This document shows positions 41,301 through 55,556 of a DNA stretch of 64,000 bases, one piece after another (the stretch's first letter is position 1; every line of letters starts with the position of its first letter). The notes beneath the pieces were generated by a model. It was not told where the DNA came from, ran no database searches, and saw nothing but the letters and a program-made list of their open reading frames with translations. The DNA is from Vanilla planifolia (lineage: Eukaryota; Streptophyta; Magnoliopsida; Asparagales; Orchidaceae), in the NCBI GenBank assembly GCA_023846275.1, contig CM043865.1, positions 26,765,912 through 26,829,911 on the forward strand, given 5' to 3'. The position numbers were made by a program, and so were the translations under genes.

Positions 41301-44300
41301 AAACTCTATTCTAAGAAAAATTAAATTTCTTTATTTGAATTGCTTGTATCATCGATCCTTGTGTTTGTTGGCTCATGTTTCTTTTAAATGTTTTTGCATT
41401 ATAAAATCATATGAACATGGGTTTGTTTAGCATAGCTATTATTGTCTAAAAGTTAGAAAAATGGTTTTAATTAGAGTTTTGTTCATTGAATAATTATTTG
41501 AAAGAATTATTAAAATATTTTTAATTTTTTATATATAAAAAATCGTTTATTTCTAGATGATAGAAAAACATGTACACAAAACTATCTTATATTATTCTAT
41601 AATATAAGAATAATTATAAAATAAAAATGGGACTTAACTTTTATTTTATAATTATTCTCAATTTCAAATCCCTAAAGGTGACCCCCATCGGAAGAATTGA
41701 AATTCATTTTAAACGTTTCTTTGTCTATCTTCGGTAATTAATTAGACATTTGTTTAAAATTTTCTTTTTCTGATAATAGTTTATGTTTCAGTTTAAAATG
41801 TTTGTAAATTTGATTGAATGAAAATTCAATTATGATTTAAAAAATATTCTTATAAAATGTATGTTTAAAAGAGGATATATGCAATTGAATTTTTATTTGT
41901 AAAATTCAATTATCTGAAATTATTGTTTTACTTTTAGTCAACTTGTTTTTGTGAAAAATATATTTGATTTTGTAAATTTAATATTTAGTAGATACAGTAT
42001 AAGATAGCCTGATGTAATAATTGACTTCTCATGGTGGTTTTATGCAAAACGAATTCACAATATAATCTTTTGCAATGTTAAGATGTTTTCCTTTTTATTA
42101 AATGATGAAAATAATTCTAAATAAGAGATTATTGTAGCATTAAATTGTATTTTGTGAAGCAACTACAATTGAATTTTACTAAATCTTTTGTATCCCTATT
42201 AATATATTATTAGATTTATTTTTATTATATGTTTGATTAAAATCCAAAAATATTTGCAAACCCTTCAAAGCTCCTTAAAAATAACATGTTTAGAACTTGC
42301 ATATAAATGATGTAAGAATAATGCTTTATAATTGCTTTGAAATAAGTTTAATATGATTTAAAATTATTTTTATTTTATAACCCTATTTAACAATTTCTTA
42401 AAATTAAATTATCTTTACCTCTACTATTAGTTCTTATTAAACAATGCTAGCCATTTGTTGTTGTAAGTGATGTCACTCCCATTAAGTTTTTCAAATCCAC
42501 TTCAAGCTTATGAGCATATCTATCATAGGCATCAAAAAATTCATAAAAGTATATTTTTATGTCCTAAATGAAATAATATTTTAAATGATATTTTACACAT
42601 TTTTTTCTTAAATTATTAGTGACTCAGAAGATAAAGATATTTTTTTTTTTCTTACAAGCATATCGATGCATTTTTTTCTTAAATAAATAACACTTTGTGA
42701 GGTGACTATATAATCAACAACTTATTTTTTAAAAAAATTTTAATTTTGGATTTAATTCAAATTAATTAGTTATAGTTTATATCCCAAGAAAATGTTCAAT
42801 CACTTCAGAAAAAATTAATGATTTTCATATCTTTAAATTACACATTGAAAAAAGAAAAAACTTATCTGTATGAAATATATCTCTCTTAAATATAAAAAAA
42901 TATTTTGTTTTTTGTATTATTTTATATGAAATTGTCTTGAATTTGTATTTCTATTATTTTGAGATGAATCATTTTGAACTCAATGAGTTAATTTTATCTC
43001 AAGTATCATATACAAGATTCATCGACTATTTAATTTATCACCATCAAGTAGAAAATTAGTACATACCTTATCAATGCACTGAAAACAAATTGCCACCAAT
43101 AGATTTTAATAGTCCAAAAAACTTTTAAATAAAACTAAATCAACCAAGTTAAAAACTATAATACCTTTAAAAAAATACAAAAAGAAACCTATAAAAGAAG
43201 TAATCATCCTTTCACTTCCACAACTTCTTTTAGAGCAAAGTTGACTTCTTTAATTACTCTAATCTATCGAAACCATCAAGCCAATGCCTTAGAAGCTTCT
43301 TACTCAATCTTCACCTCATCTTTCATCAAATTTATAGAGAAATCTAGTGCCCTCTCAATATCAACACAACTTTGACTATATTGATTCATTGAGTATTACA
43401 TTAAACTAATAATGATTAGGTGGTATTACAATTAATAAAACTTATTTTTATAGCACATGTAAAGTGAGAATTAACCTAACTAAACAGTAATAAATGAAGT
43501 TCGAAGTCATACCCCTAAAAAAGAAAGCTCAACTGATCTCATTAATGTCAAACCCAAATTTTATACAAAACTCAATATGAGACATATTACATATAGCATG
43601 CATTAACCAAGGAATCATATCAAATGTGCAACCCGCAATCATTGAATACTTGAATAATATGGCTAATTAGAAAAGAATTTATCTCAAAATACAAAAGTAA
43701 CTTTAGCTTCTTCATTTCCTTTAGAATCAACAACAAATGAGACCTTTCGAGCTTCATAGCCTTCCTCCATGAAGCTAAAAAGATAGATTTTCCTCGAGTA
43801 AAACACGCAACTCTTCTCATCAAAGCATTGCATGAATTTATCAAAATAGTTGAAAGCTAAGATATTAAAAACTTTTGGGCATTGATTTTGTTAGATCCTA
43901 TATTAAATCATTTTAACATTAAGCCTTCTTGTTCATCATATATTCCTTCTTTTTTTTTTATAATAACCACATCATTTTGAACCAATCATGTGGGGGAAGA
44001 GCTTCTATTAGATGGTGTAATGAGGTCTCTAACTATGCAAATATTGTTATTTATTTGGAAAAATTACTAAGCACCATCAAAGGAGATTAAGTTCAAAAGC
44101 AAAGTGGATATAATATTAGAAGAAGCACAAAGCATACTAATTAAGCATTTGAAATTCAATTAATGAATGGTATATCTTTTAGTTCAAAAAACACATGTAC
44201 ACAAAAAAACAAGTGGAGCAAATGGAAGATTAGCCTCTTCCTCCAATCTTTAATATTTTTTATATGACAAGCCAACATTTTATATAAAAATCATTATTGA

Positions 44301-44746
44301 AATTTTAGGTCATCTTTTGTAATTTTCCTATAGATATCAATTTGAAATCAATTTTTTGTTGAGTCATACATCACAAAAAATAATAAACATGTGAAGTAAA
44401 ACTAAGAAGAGACAAGATTTAATAAAATAAAAAAAAATCAAGATTATTTCTAAGTGCAAACACAATCTCTAAAAATAATATTTAATAAAATATAATATTT
44501 GTACTTATCATAATAATAAATAAGACTCAACTGTCTCTCAATGTTTAATGAAAAAATATTTATAGTTATTGACGGTGTCAAAGGCCATCAAATTAATTGA
44601 CTAAGATGATGTGCATAATTGAGAGAGATTTAAATAAAAATATTATATATATATATATATTAAAATGTTTATTATTATCAAATTTAAGATTATACTCAAA
44701 GTCATATGAGAAAAGTTTTTCAAATGGTTAAAAAATTCAATTATTG

Positions 44747-44812
<66 letters not shown>

Positions 44813-47800
44813 CTACTTTTATAAATATTTTTAAACTCTTGGATAAAGAACTCTAAAAAACAAACTTCTTTCATTACAAATTCTAACATATTTATATAGC
44901 ACCAAGTTTTTAAAAATATACTCAAAATCTTTTATGTAGAACCAAGTTTTTTATATCATAAGACTTGATTAAGTTTTTACTCAACTTGTTGATCATATTA
45001 ATACTTTGATTTATTTTTTACATATAATCTAATCATCGATGAAAAGATGAAGCAATAGTTTTATACAAAAGTCATTACATGTGTAATGGCCCATCATAAA
45101 GTGTCAAATTTCTTAGCATGTGATTCATGCTTTAGTATATCATTAGATACTTTTTGTCCTTAAACTCTAGGTGTATTAATATTCAAACACAAGTAAATGT
45201 AACTTTTTCCTAAAGTTTCTTAACTTGCAACTTCATATTACAAGTCAAATGAAGATCAATATAAATTGATGTCATTCTCATGATTGGTAAAAAGATGTCG
45301 TGAAAGTTGAATAAATGCATCTTTTTGGTCAAATTGATCTTCAATTTAATAAACTTTGCGACGTTCCAAAATTTACCTAAATCAAATTTATGCGATTTGA
45401 TATGCAAAATGATATTCTATGACTTGCAATGAATAAATAAAATGCAATTGATTTATAAATGAGTTTTGAGTAATTAGGGATTAATCTTCATTTTGTATAA
45501 AAATGATTAAAAATAAATTCTTTAATTTAAAATTTGTCAAAAAAATAAAAAATTTGGTTAAAGTCATAGGAGTATTCCTTAAAATAAGTGTGATACTAAA
45601 GTCTTCTTTAATTAGGTATAGTTGGTAGAAGAATTGAGAAATATCATAACAAAATAATAAAATAATTTTATATAAATAAGCACATGTTTCGATCTTGTAC
45701 AAAAACTTTAATCAATTATGGTATTGAAAACATAAGACCCTTTTGAAAAATACTCATAATTACAAGTCTAAAGCTTTTATGATCATCGATAAGTATGTCT
45801 TTAAATTATACAAAAAGTAAAATAGAAATAAACAAATTAATGAATGACATCAATATCGTAAAATTAAAATAATAAATTATATTAATATAATGAGCTATGA
45901 GAATTCAATATCAAATAAATAAAAAAAAAAATTTGAGTCTAGAAAAACCGACAATATAGTTACTGATTATGACCTTGTTTGAAGAGATGAAAACAAAAAC
46001 AAGCAACCTAAGTTAGACTAATTCAATAATAATTTCATTAAATTTTGGAAAAATGAAATAATAAAATTAATAAAACATTGGAAAGTAAAAAAGTTTTATT
46101 ATTCTTCAAGTTTTTTGTAGTATTAGAAACCCAAATGTCGATGTTTTCTTTAAGAGTAGTCCAAGCCATTATTTGTTTATTTAATACTAATGCCAAACCT
46201 ATATGAATAATACATCTAAAGAACATAAAAGATTTTTATAAATATAAAAAAGCATGTGAAAAATTAAAAAAATATTAATTCAAAAAGAAATTACATGGTG
46301 ATTGAAGCAAATATGCATGACAAAACTCTCGTATCATATGTTGCATCACTTCGTGAAGGTCATCTAGAAAACGTTGGAACTCTCCGCATAGTTAACAACA
46401 TTTGTTTTCCTAAATTTTATAATTTATGATGAAATAAAAACATTTAGATGAGAAAACCCAATTTAATTTTTTATATGCAATAAATTCATCCACTATAGAA
46501 AATTTAAGTGATAAAATCTCAATTAAAGTTTGTGTTGTATGATGAACTGTTTTGACATCAAAAATTCATGTTCCTCAAAAAAGATCATCTATAATAAAAA
46601 AATATCATTGAAAATAAAAAAGGTAAATATTATCTTTTGACTAAGAAATAGTAAACATTTCAACTGAGACAAAAGAGGGAGATCATGAGAAACTTTTGAG
46701 GAAGTAGAAGAGATTCATTTTATGAGAAAAAAGTTAAGATATTTTGCATTGGAATGAAAATATTTAATAAAGATCAATATGTTTATTTTAACGTCGATGA
46801 GTCATGTAAATTCTAATAAGAGGCTGAAAAAGGTTGAGATAAGTTGACATGTGAAATTTGAAGCTTCTTATGAGAATTGAACAATCTAATCAAAGAATTG
46901 AAATTTCTAAAAAGAAAATATAAGAAAAGAACAATCTTTATTAGATATTTAATGGGAACATCAAATAATTCAACAAGATTTTTCAACAATTATATATTTT
47001 TTATATACTTGTCTCAATGAATATTTGACTATTCAACTAGTGGATAGGACGATTCAATAAGATAGGGAAAACAAAATAGACAATGGTTCATATAAAAACT
47101 CTAAGAAGTCCAATATTCATTGAACATATATTAGATGCTTTCACAAATAGAATAGGAAGGTCCAATGGATAGACAGTTGATGCAATAAAGAGTATCATGT
47201 ATCAACCTAATGGGTTAAAAGTGACACAAACTAAAGCATTAATATTAATAAATATTATAAGGGGTATAAAAACTAAAGGTATGTATGTTAAAGCATATAT
47301 ATATATATATATATATTGATACGAATGAAACATAATATATTTTTTATGCATGATTTCTTGGTTCAAATAAAAAATAATTGGGAAATAAATTAGTAATAAT
47401 TCATGTAAACATAATCTATGATTCAACTTTGCATTGAGTATGTTGATTATGAGAAAACAACTTCTATGGTAATATATTGTAGTTTATACAAACTTATAAA
47501 ATGAGTGATACTTGATATGCTATAATTATTGTGCATTGTCTACTATTATTTATATATTATTACTTACATGTTACAAAAAATGAAATATATATACATGTTG
47601 TTTATATTCAAATACATACATTATATGTCATTATATAAGTAGAATATGCTAGTCTTATTATGAAGTAAGAAAAGATAATTTGGTCAATAATTGGTCCCAC
47701 CCCAACTTAGATAACCTGTAGGACAACAAGCATTATATCTAACTAGATTATCATCTTGTTTTAATTAAAAGAATTATTTGCTTTTAAATTTTTTTTATTT

Positions 47801-48840
47801 TAAAGAAGTTTTTTTGAATCAGTATTGTTATTCTTATATAAGAACTTTGTTCTTTTAGCTCACCCTTAGAATGTTTTATTTTATCTCAGTAAATTTGGGT
47901 AATTAAAAGAATCTATAATTCCCTATATTGAATATTAATGATGATAAAAAATAAGAAATATATTCTACAAAATTGATGCCCGTAATTAGTTGATCTTGCA
48001 AAACCATTAGTTAATAAACTACCTACAAATTCATATATTCAATCTAAAGCTCCAAAAATAATTTCAATATAATTAAAATGATTTAATACTCCCAACATTG
48101 TTGGCCAACTTCCACAACATCCCTCAAACTCAATTACATCTCTTAAAAGTTCCCTTGATAGTATTCATCAAATTCACTTAACCACAAATATCATACCGTT
48201 GAAAATAAAAGCCTCCTTCATACCCCTCAATAATAGTTCTTAAATGCTAAGTTACGATTCCATCAACAATGCTTTTATAATCCTAAAATATTTCTTTCGC
48301 TTACACAACTTGTTGAAGGCACCCCAATTCTCATTTGAGAGGTTTTAACATATTTTACACATATGATAAGGTTCCATGCCATGTGATGATCCCATGTACT
48401 ATAAAAAGTATCTTTTACAAATAGATCTCACAGAATCCTTTGTTGTCGTGTCTCGTTTTATTCTATCTTTATAATTGTCTCATGTTCATAGAAATGCTTC
48501 TATGTTTTCTTTTATAATATTGTATTAATATTTATTTAATATTTTTTGATTATCAATTTAGTATTATTTGTTTTAAAAATCTTCAATAAAGCAGATGGAA
48601 TTCATTGACGATACAGAGGCTATCCAACCTCTTATTATAAGTAAATATTTTGTGAGTGATTGATTTTTTTCTTATTGTCTTATTCTTACTTTGATAATTT
48701 TAAGAATGCTTAAACTATATTTTATTTGTTAGCATAATTATTGAAATATTTATAAGCATTGAAATGAGGTGAGATTTTCATATGCTTAAGGAATGTAGAA
48801 GGGTGAAAGATCAGAACTTTGAAAGTATCACCAAGTGATG
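38400..48840. other. Long AT-rich region with no recognisable gene
   Basis: About 10.4 kb of strongly AT-rich sequence. The longest open frames are under 80 codons with no family resemblance and no consistent splice signals. Small repeats seen: a nine-base CATCTATTT repeat at about 41014-41046, (TA)n at about 44645-44661 and 44750-44809, and (AT)n at about 47297-47316. I found no tRNA, no terminal repeats and no transposase or polymerase motif. Confidence 0.6.
44750..44809. repeat. (TA)n microsatellite, about 30 units
   Basis: Uninterrupted alternating T/A tract of 60 bases. Confidence 0.95.
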
Positions 48841-49170
48841 TTAGGTAGATGAATGTGATTATCGTTAAACTAAGGTGGATTAATACCCTGCTTAAAAAGT
48901 TCGTAGTGTAATTAGCAGAAAAACAAGATAAACGGAACCGAGAATACAAACGGACCTATTTCTTTCCCAAAGGCTGACCTACTTGATCGCGTATAAGAAA
49001 GAGGATCGAAAGCTGGGTCAGTGAGCGGGCCATCTACCTAAAGCTGTTCCTTTTGCGGCTCAAAATCCAACTTTGATATTTCCAACAAGGACGTCAATAC
49101 CAAATAAAAGACCATGGAAACGGTGAAAAAAAGTACTCACCAATACTATACCTCTCGTCCTATCTGCTCT

Positions 49171-49176
49171 TATAAA
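49171..49176 (+). promoter_or_regulatory. Likely TATA box of the ULTRAPETALA gene
   Basis: TATAAA within CTCTTATAAACC, followed about 25-40 bases later by a CT-rich stretch (CTTTCTCTCTCTACC) typical of plant transcription starts. It lies about 730 bases before the start codon, so the 5' leader would be long or contain an intron. Confidence 0.5.
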
Positions 49177-49903
49177 CCAAGATGAGACCTTTCTCTCTCT
49201 ACCTTTTCTCAATATTCCTCCTTTCTCCAGTATTCCCACCCCACCCTGTGGTTTTCCACTTGTAAATCGTCACTGCCGAAGCATATTTCTAGCGTCATAT
49301 CATGCACAGGGCTTCTTCGGAGGAAGCCCCAAGACTCTCTTACCTTCTTACTCTCCCACGTTTTGTTATCGCCGGGAAATCGGGAACTCCGCCAAGGATT
49401 CGTTGAAGGGTCTGGGTCTATAACGTATGGTATAGATTTCTTCTTCTGCTTTCACTCTGTGTGCCTATCCTTGTTTTTGACAAAGAGCGGCGAGAAGATT
49501 GTCATATTTCGAGGGGGTAAAATGGGAAAATTTGTTCGAAAACGGCCAGTCACATCTCTATCGAGACCGGCCTTTTAGGTGATAGGCGTGCACGGCGAGG
49601 ATATCCTTGAAGGGTCGGCCGACTTTTTCCTCCGGTAGATCTCGGTCGCAAAAGGTGGCGCCTACGCGGACGTGGGTTTCGCGTAGATCGCTCCAGAAGG
49701 GCATTTGCATTGCGTTGGCTGTCTTCTGGGCTTGCGACTTCAAATCGTTCTATAGATTCTCTTTGTTCGAGGGTTACCGCTATCGGATCTGTGGTGTGTG
49801 TTCAATTCTTCTCGCCTCTTCTTCTCGTTACTTGGACGCTAAAAGAGGGAACTTGGTGCCTGTTTTTCCCAAAATATTTCTTCTTGCAATTTAGTTCTGT
49901 ATC

Positions 49904-52900
49904 ATGGAGGTGGCAAATGGGTCAGGAAGAGATGGATGCTTTCTGTTCACTGACGAGGAGTTGAGCCAGATAAGCGGGTTGGAGAAAGGAGCAAACTTTG
50001 TTGAGGTTATGTGCGGGTGCACGAGCCATCGCTATGGCGATGCTGTCGGCAGGCTTAGGGTTTTCGCCTCTGGTAATCTCGAGATCGACTGCGACTGCAC
50101 GCCCGGATGCCACGAAGGTGAGATGGGTCTCTTGCTTTCTTTTCTATGCCTTCTTGGATGCTTTGCGGCTCTTTTCTCCTGTTGCTTTGCCTTGAAATAT
50201 AAGGATGACGGTTGGATTTCTGGTGCCAAAACTTCAACTTGTTCGCGAGATATTTTCCATGCACACATGTTTTTCATGTTTTTCATGCCATTCAGAGAGC
50301 GAATATGTTGCAGTTTCTCTTTATTCCATGCAAGATTCGTGTTTCTCTTTCAAAATCGCTGGGGGTGTCTTTGTTGATGACCTGACACCTTGATTCTGTT
50401 GCCTTGTTGTGCGAATTGTTTTGTGTAAAGATGCTTCTACCTTTTCATTCTTCAAATGTTTTTAATGAGCTTGGTTTCATGTGGCCAACAGGAGTTGCAG
50501 TATAGCATGTGCTGTTGCTGTTTTGGTGTCCAGTCCTTAAGTAGACTGTCTGCATGCATGGTTTAAATAGTCTTCGTCGTACTTAATTTGTGCTGTTGGC
50601 TCAAGTCTTGATTTAGTGGAACAGATAATTCATCTACGTGTTCAGATTGAAGTCTCTTGATAGGAACAGATAATTCATCTATGCGTACAGACTGAAGCTT
50701 CTTGATAGGAGCAAATAATCGTTTGACAATGTTCCCATATTTCTTTTGTGTTTCTCTTATCATGACATTTGTAATGTTTGTGATTTAGATTCTATTATGG
50801 TAACTCTAATAACATGGCAGAGTAAAGGTGAAACTTCATATGGAACATCCCGTTTTTAATTTGTTGTGTGGATTACATTGAATATTCATGTAATTTAGAA
50901 ATACAAATTCGATCATCAACAACCTGTCATTGTTAGCCTTATGTTACTTCTTTGTTCTGGATTTTCAATCTTGTCCTCCATTTATTCCTGTCAATAATAT
51001 TGTTGTTATCAAATTTTTTGTACCTAATCTTATATGCCTAACTAACATCAGGGATTTTTATATCTAGATTTGTATTAGGATCAATAAAAGTATTGTCACC
51101 TATGAAAGAGAAGCAATCTAGACCTTAAAATCAGAAATGCAAAGAATTTGCTTTTCTCTGTTCAAAATATGGTTAATATTTGTCAATGTTAATATGTGTG
51201 CAAATGCAAGGTACATTTAGTATAGATATCATCTTTCATCTCTTTTGCTCTACTTGCTTTTCTTTTGTGTGTCTATTTGTGCATTGGTAACATTAGGTGT
51301 TCTCTTTCCTTTCTACAAATATGGGTGTTTTTCTTATGTAGACATCATGGATAGTGATTAGGGGTTCCCTAATTCAAGCTTAATAATCAGAAATGAAACG
51401 AATGTGTTATGCACAACTCAATCAAGAGGGAAAAATGAAACTGCTTGAATAAAAAGAATTGCACTGATATACAAACAAGCTGTTGTATATTGATGGGAAA
51501 ACTAATTCAACTTTCAATGATCTGTACTTTACTGGGAATTTATCTTTCATACAGAAGAGGAATTGATAACCTTTCATCCACTGAATACAGAACACTAAAG
51601 TGTCAAGTAAGAAATGTTAATATGAAAAGTTTATGTCATGCAGAAAAAATTTATAGATGAAAAAGGCAATGCAGATGTTTGTATAATTTCAAATAAATAC
51701 CATTCTGTGTTATATTGAGCTGGTGAAAGGTTAAACTGAAAGTTTTTATAATAAGGAAAAGCAGAAATATTAGCATTCTAATCATAAATGCGTATGCTTC
51801 TATTTTGCTGCCTGAATCTCTATCTCTGGGTTGATAGGTGTGTTGTGATTGACTTTTCCTTTGAATGGTTATGGAATCATTTTTTTATCGTGCTAAGAAA
51901 TATACGCAAATTACAATTTTGATTGCAACTTTTTATTCCAAATAAGCTCATCCGTCCTTCTTTCTGTCCTTTAAGACATTGACATGGTCAGTTTGAAATT
52001 GCAAATTGCTCTCACTTTTTTTTTTGCTTACTCTTTTATTTATGGTCAGAAAAGATGTCCCCAGCTGCTTTTGAGAAGCATTCTGGAAGGGAAACTGCAA
52101 GGAAATGGAAGAGCAATGTATGGGTTATAGTGAATAGTGAGAAGGTTCCACTCTCAAAGACACCTCTCCTGAAATACTACAATCAAACATTAAAAAGTGC
52201 TAATGGATCACATAAAGGTCCAAATGGACGTCCATGTCATCGAGATGAATTTATCCAATGTACCAAATGCAACAAGGAGCGACGGTTTCGACTTCGTAAT
52301 AAGGAGGAGTGTCGCATTTACCATGATGCTTTAGCAGATGAAAACTGGATTTGTTCTGAATTTCCAACTGACAAGTATGTGCTATTGAACTATTTCAGTG
52401 CCTAATTACCATCAGTAACTAATGTTTTTTATTGATTTCAATTTTAATTCTCCTTTGTTCAAGAAGACATTTGTTGACATATTGGCTAGCAATTCTGAAT
52501 GTTTTTCGCTTCTCAAACTTTCAGCAAATTTTGAGTAATTTGGGTGCAATCTATGTGCATATGATTACTTAGCTTAATTCGCTTCCAGTTGTAGTCTTCA
52601 TGCAGAGCTTCTTTCTTATATGACATGCAAATATGGGATTAAAAGAATAGTTAAACTATTAACTATCATATAAGTCACGAAAGAGGATAAAAAGCATACT
52701 ATAATGTGGAGGTTTTTTTCAGCTAGGAATATTATGGTTCGCTCCTTTTTATTTGATAGTCATTTTTGGTAAAATTTGTTAGAGAAATGTACATCATTTA
52801 TCAATTATATTGTAGAACTTGAAATGCTAAGTAGCGGAGTCCTCAGATTTGCTGAAAGTGTGCCCTTTGTTGTATGTGGGTGGGTTGGTGTTATTCATTA

Positions 52901-55523
52901 TAACCACATTCTTATGTTTGCCCTTGAGAAGCTTCCAATTTTTCTTTCACTTCACGGTTAATTTTTATTTTTCAACTCGAGGGTTTACCTTTTTCTCTAG
53001 TTAGATATAGTTCTGTTGTCCTTCATTTTCCTTGTTGAATTGCTATTGAAGTATGCCTTCACTATGAAACTCTCTGAGGTTTATGATGAATAGTTATCAT
53101 TCATAAAATTGAAATTGGAAGCAAAATAACTTATTTTTAATCTTTTTATTTACCTTCATATGGTGAATTTGTTTGGTCCTCATGATTGTGGATCATGATT
53201 TTTTTTTCTTGCTTTTTAATAGCTTATACATTTTTAGATCACTGGCGGTACTAACTTGCTAAGCCTAGTGTTTTTTGCATATATATTATCTTGAGATGCT
53301 GATAGCTTTCCTTTGACCTCCTTTAGTCAGAGCTAGTTGAGGTTTAGTGTGCACATGATTCTCAGCTCATTTTCCAGGACTGCACATACAATATATTGAA
53401 TTATAGTTAATTTTCTCTGGAAATTTACTTATGTATTTTTTGTGTCTTGGTCGGTCTTTGATATGTTCTCTTTCTTGGGAAGTTGATATTTCTGTAGATC
53501 AATTTTACCTGGGTTGATTACCTTGCGTGAAAGTGTTAAGAAATGGTATCCTGTGCAAATATGAAAGTTCATATAATGCATAGTACATTGTCTGTATGAT
53601 AACTATTGTTATAAGGAATAAATTTATAGGAGACTTTAATCTATGTTTTTATGAACGGGCATAATGTAACAGTACCTATTGATCCTTTAAAGCTTAAATT
53701 TTATGGATGCAAAGAATTGTTTTACCTGCATGCTTGACAACAACACAAGCATATCTTAAGAGTAGGCTAACAGATGTTTATGTTGTAGTATAGATAAGAA
53801 ACAACTATGACATGTTAGGGGATCGTATTTTGATGTGAAAATGTAGCAATTATTCTTTTTTTATTTACTATACATGTGTGTGGTGGTGGTTAGGACGATG
53901 GTATGGTTATACATGGAGGATGTTGTGAAGATGAGAATTAAGTGAAGTGCGGGCATGATAAGCCATGTTTTTCCTTTTTCCCTTTCAAAAGCTATTATCT
54001 GAATGTTGTCGTGAACCATTGCAAGAGTGGATTTATGAGAGTTTGTAATCTCTTTTAAGTTTAGGAAAAATCTTCCATAACATAGAAATGGTTTTTCTTG
54101 AGTTTGGGTCCTCATGTAAGACTTTGGTGTCTTTTGTTCATATTGTACTTTTTTTTAAAAAAAAATTAATGTATATTTTTTTTATAATTCATATATATAA
54201 TGACATGCATGTAATGATTGAGATCATACAAGGTGTTCTATTACTTTGTGTTGATAAGCCGTTTGAGTTTTAGATTCTTGATTCATATGCATTGTTTCAT
54301 TCAATGCTATGCAAAGAGTTGTTTTATATGGGTTGTTGTAAAAATTGTGTAAGGTGTTTTTGATTGATTGTGAATATCCAGATATATAAGGAAACGAAAA
54401 TGTGTAGATTATGGCATCAAGCGGAACATGATTTATACCTAATGACATGCAATACTTTCCAGCTACGAGGAGAAGCTTTATTTCAGTTGAGTAGCTGGGT
54501 AGTGATGTGTATCATATCATAATTAGTGTTGGCACACGAATGATTGTTAAAAGATGGTACGTGGAAGATAGCCATAAAGAGGATGAACTTAACTTCATGA
54601 AGTGGAAAAGACATGTAGATTATGGTACAAAAGGATTACACACCAAAGACTTTATCATTGGTGCCAAAGTTCATTAAGGATCTATCAATGATTTTACCAT
54701 CCTTAGGAGAGAAGCTAACATTAGTAGTTTTTTTCTATTCCTTAGCCTTGGAGGGCATTTTGTCGATTTTGAATCCATAAGTTTGAGTCTCTTTCTTTTT
54801 GACACTTGACAACTAGTGTTTAAGTCCATTGCCAGCTTCATGTACAAGGACGTTGTGTGATTCTTATCTTTGCGTGTGTCCTCATTGCCACTAAGTGTTT
54901 TATTCAAGGCATGCACAATCCTTACTCATTGTCAAGGAAGCTAGAATATTACAATGTAATGCAATGGCTTTTTATTACAAAATAATGACAACAAGCACAA
55001 AATAGTGATTTCCCTAAATTTAGCAATGCTCGTGATTCGAATGACTAACATGTTTTCTAATAGACAACAAAAAAAGTCGCTGAACGAATGGACGAAACTC
55101 TAGATGAAAGTGCACAAAGTTTGAGGTTGTATGTTGGATTACCCAAGGTTTTTTTTAATGGAGGTCGTTAATATGACAACTTACATAATAAATGATCCTT
55201 GGTATCACTAAACTTCATGATACTTGAAGCATAATGAATGGGTAAGAAAGTACATTTAATCACTGTAAGTGTTTTTCAATGCTGCTTATATGCACATATC
55301 AATTTGAAGCATCAAACAAGCTTAAAGGTATAGGTTTAATTACCATTTTGGGGTCTTATTACAATATGAAATTGTCATTACGAATGACAATACTTTCGAT
55401 GAAGTACAACCGTAAAAGGATCACTATATCATCGAGTCAAATATTTTATCTTTGAGGTGGAATTGAATTTGGATTAAATGATTGCTAATGACATAAATCA
55501 TTACTTGTGGTTATAGATTTTGA

Positions 55524-55556
<33 letters not shown>

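Noticed and set aside
43620..43844. Minus-strand frame of 74 codons
   Set aside because: Short, isolated in AT-rich DNA, no recognisable domain and no supporting flanking exons.
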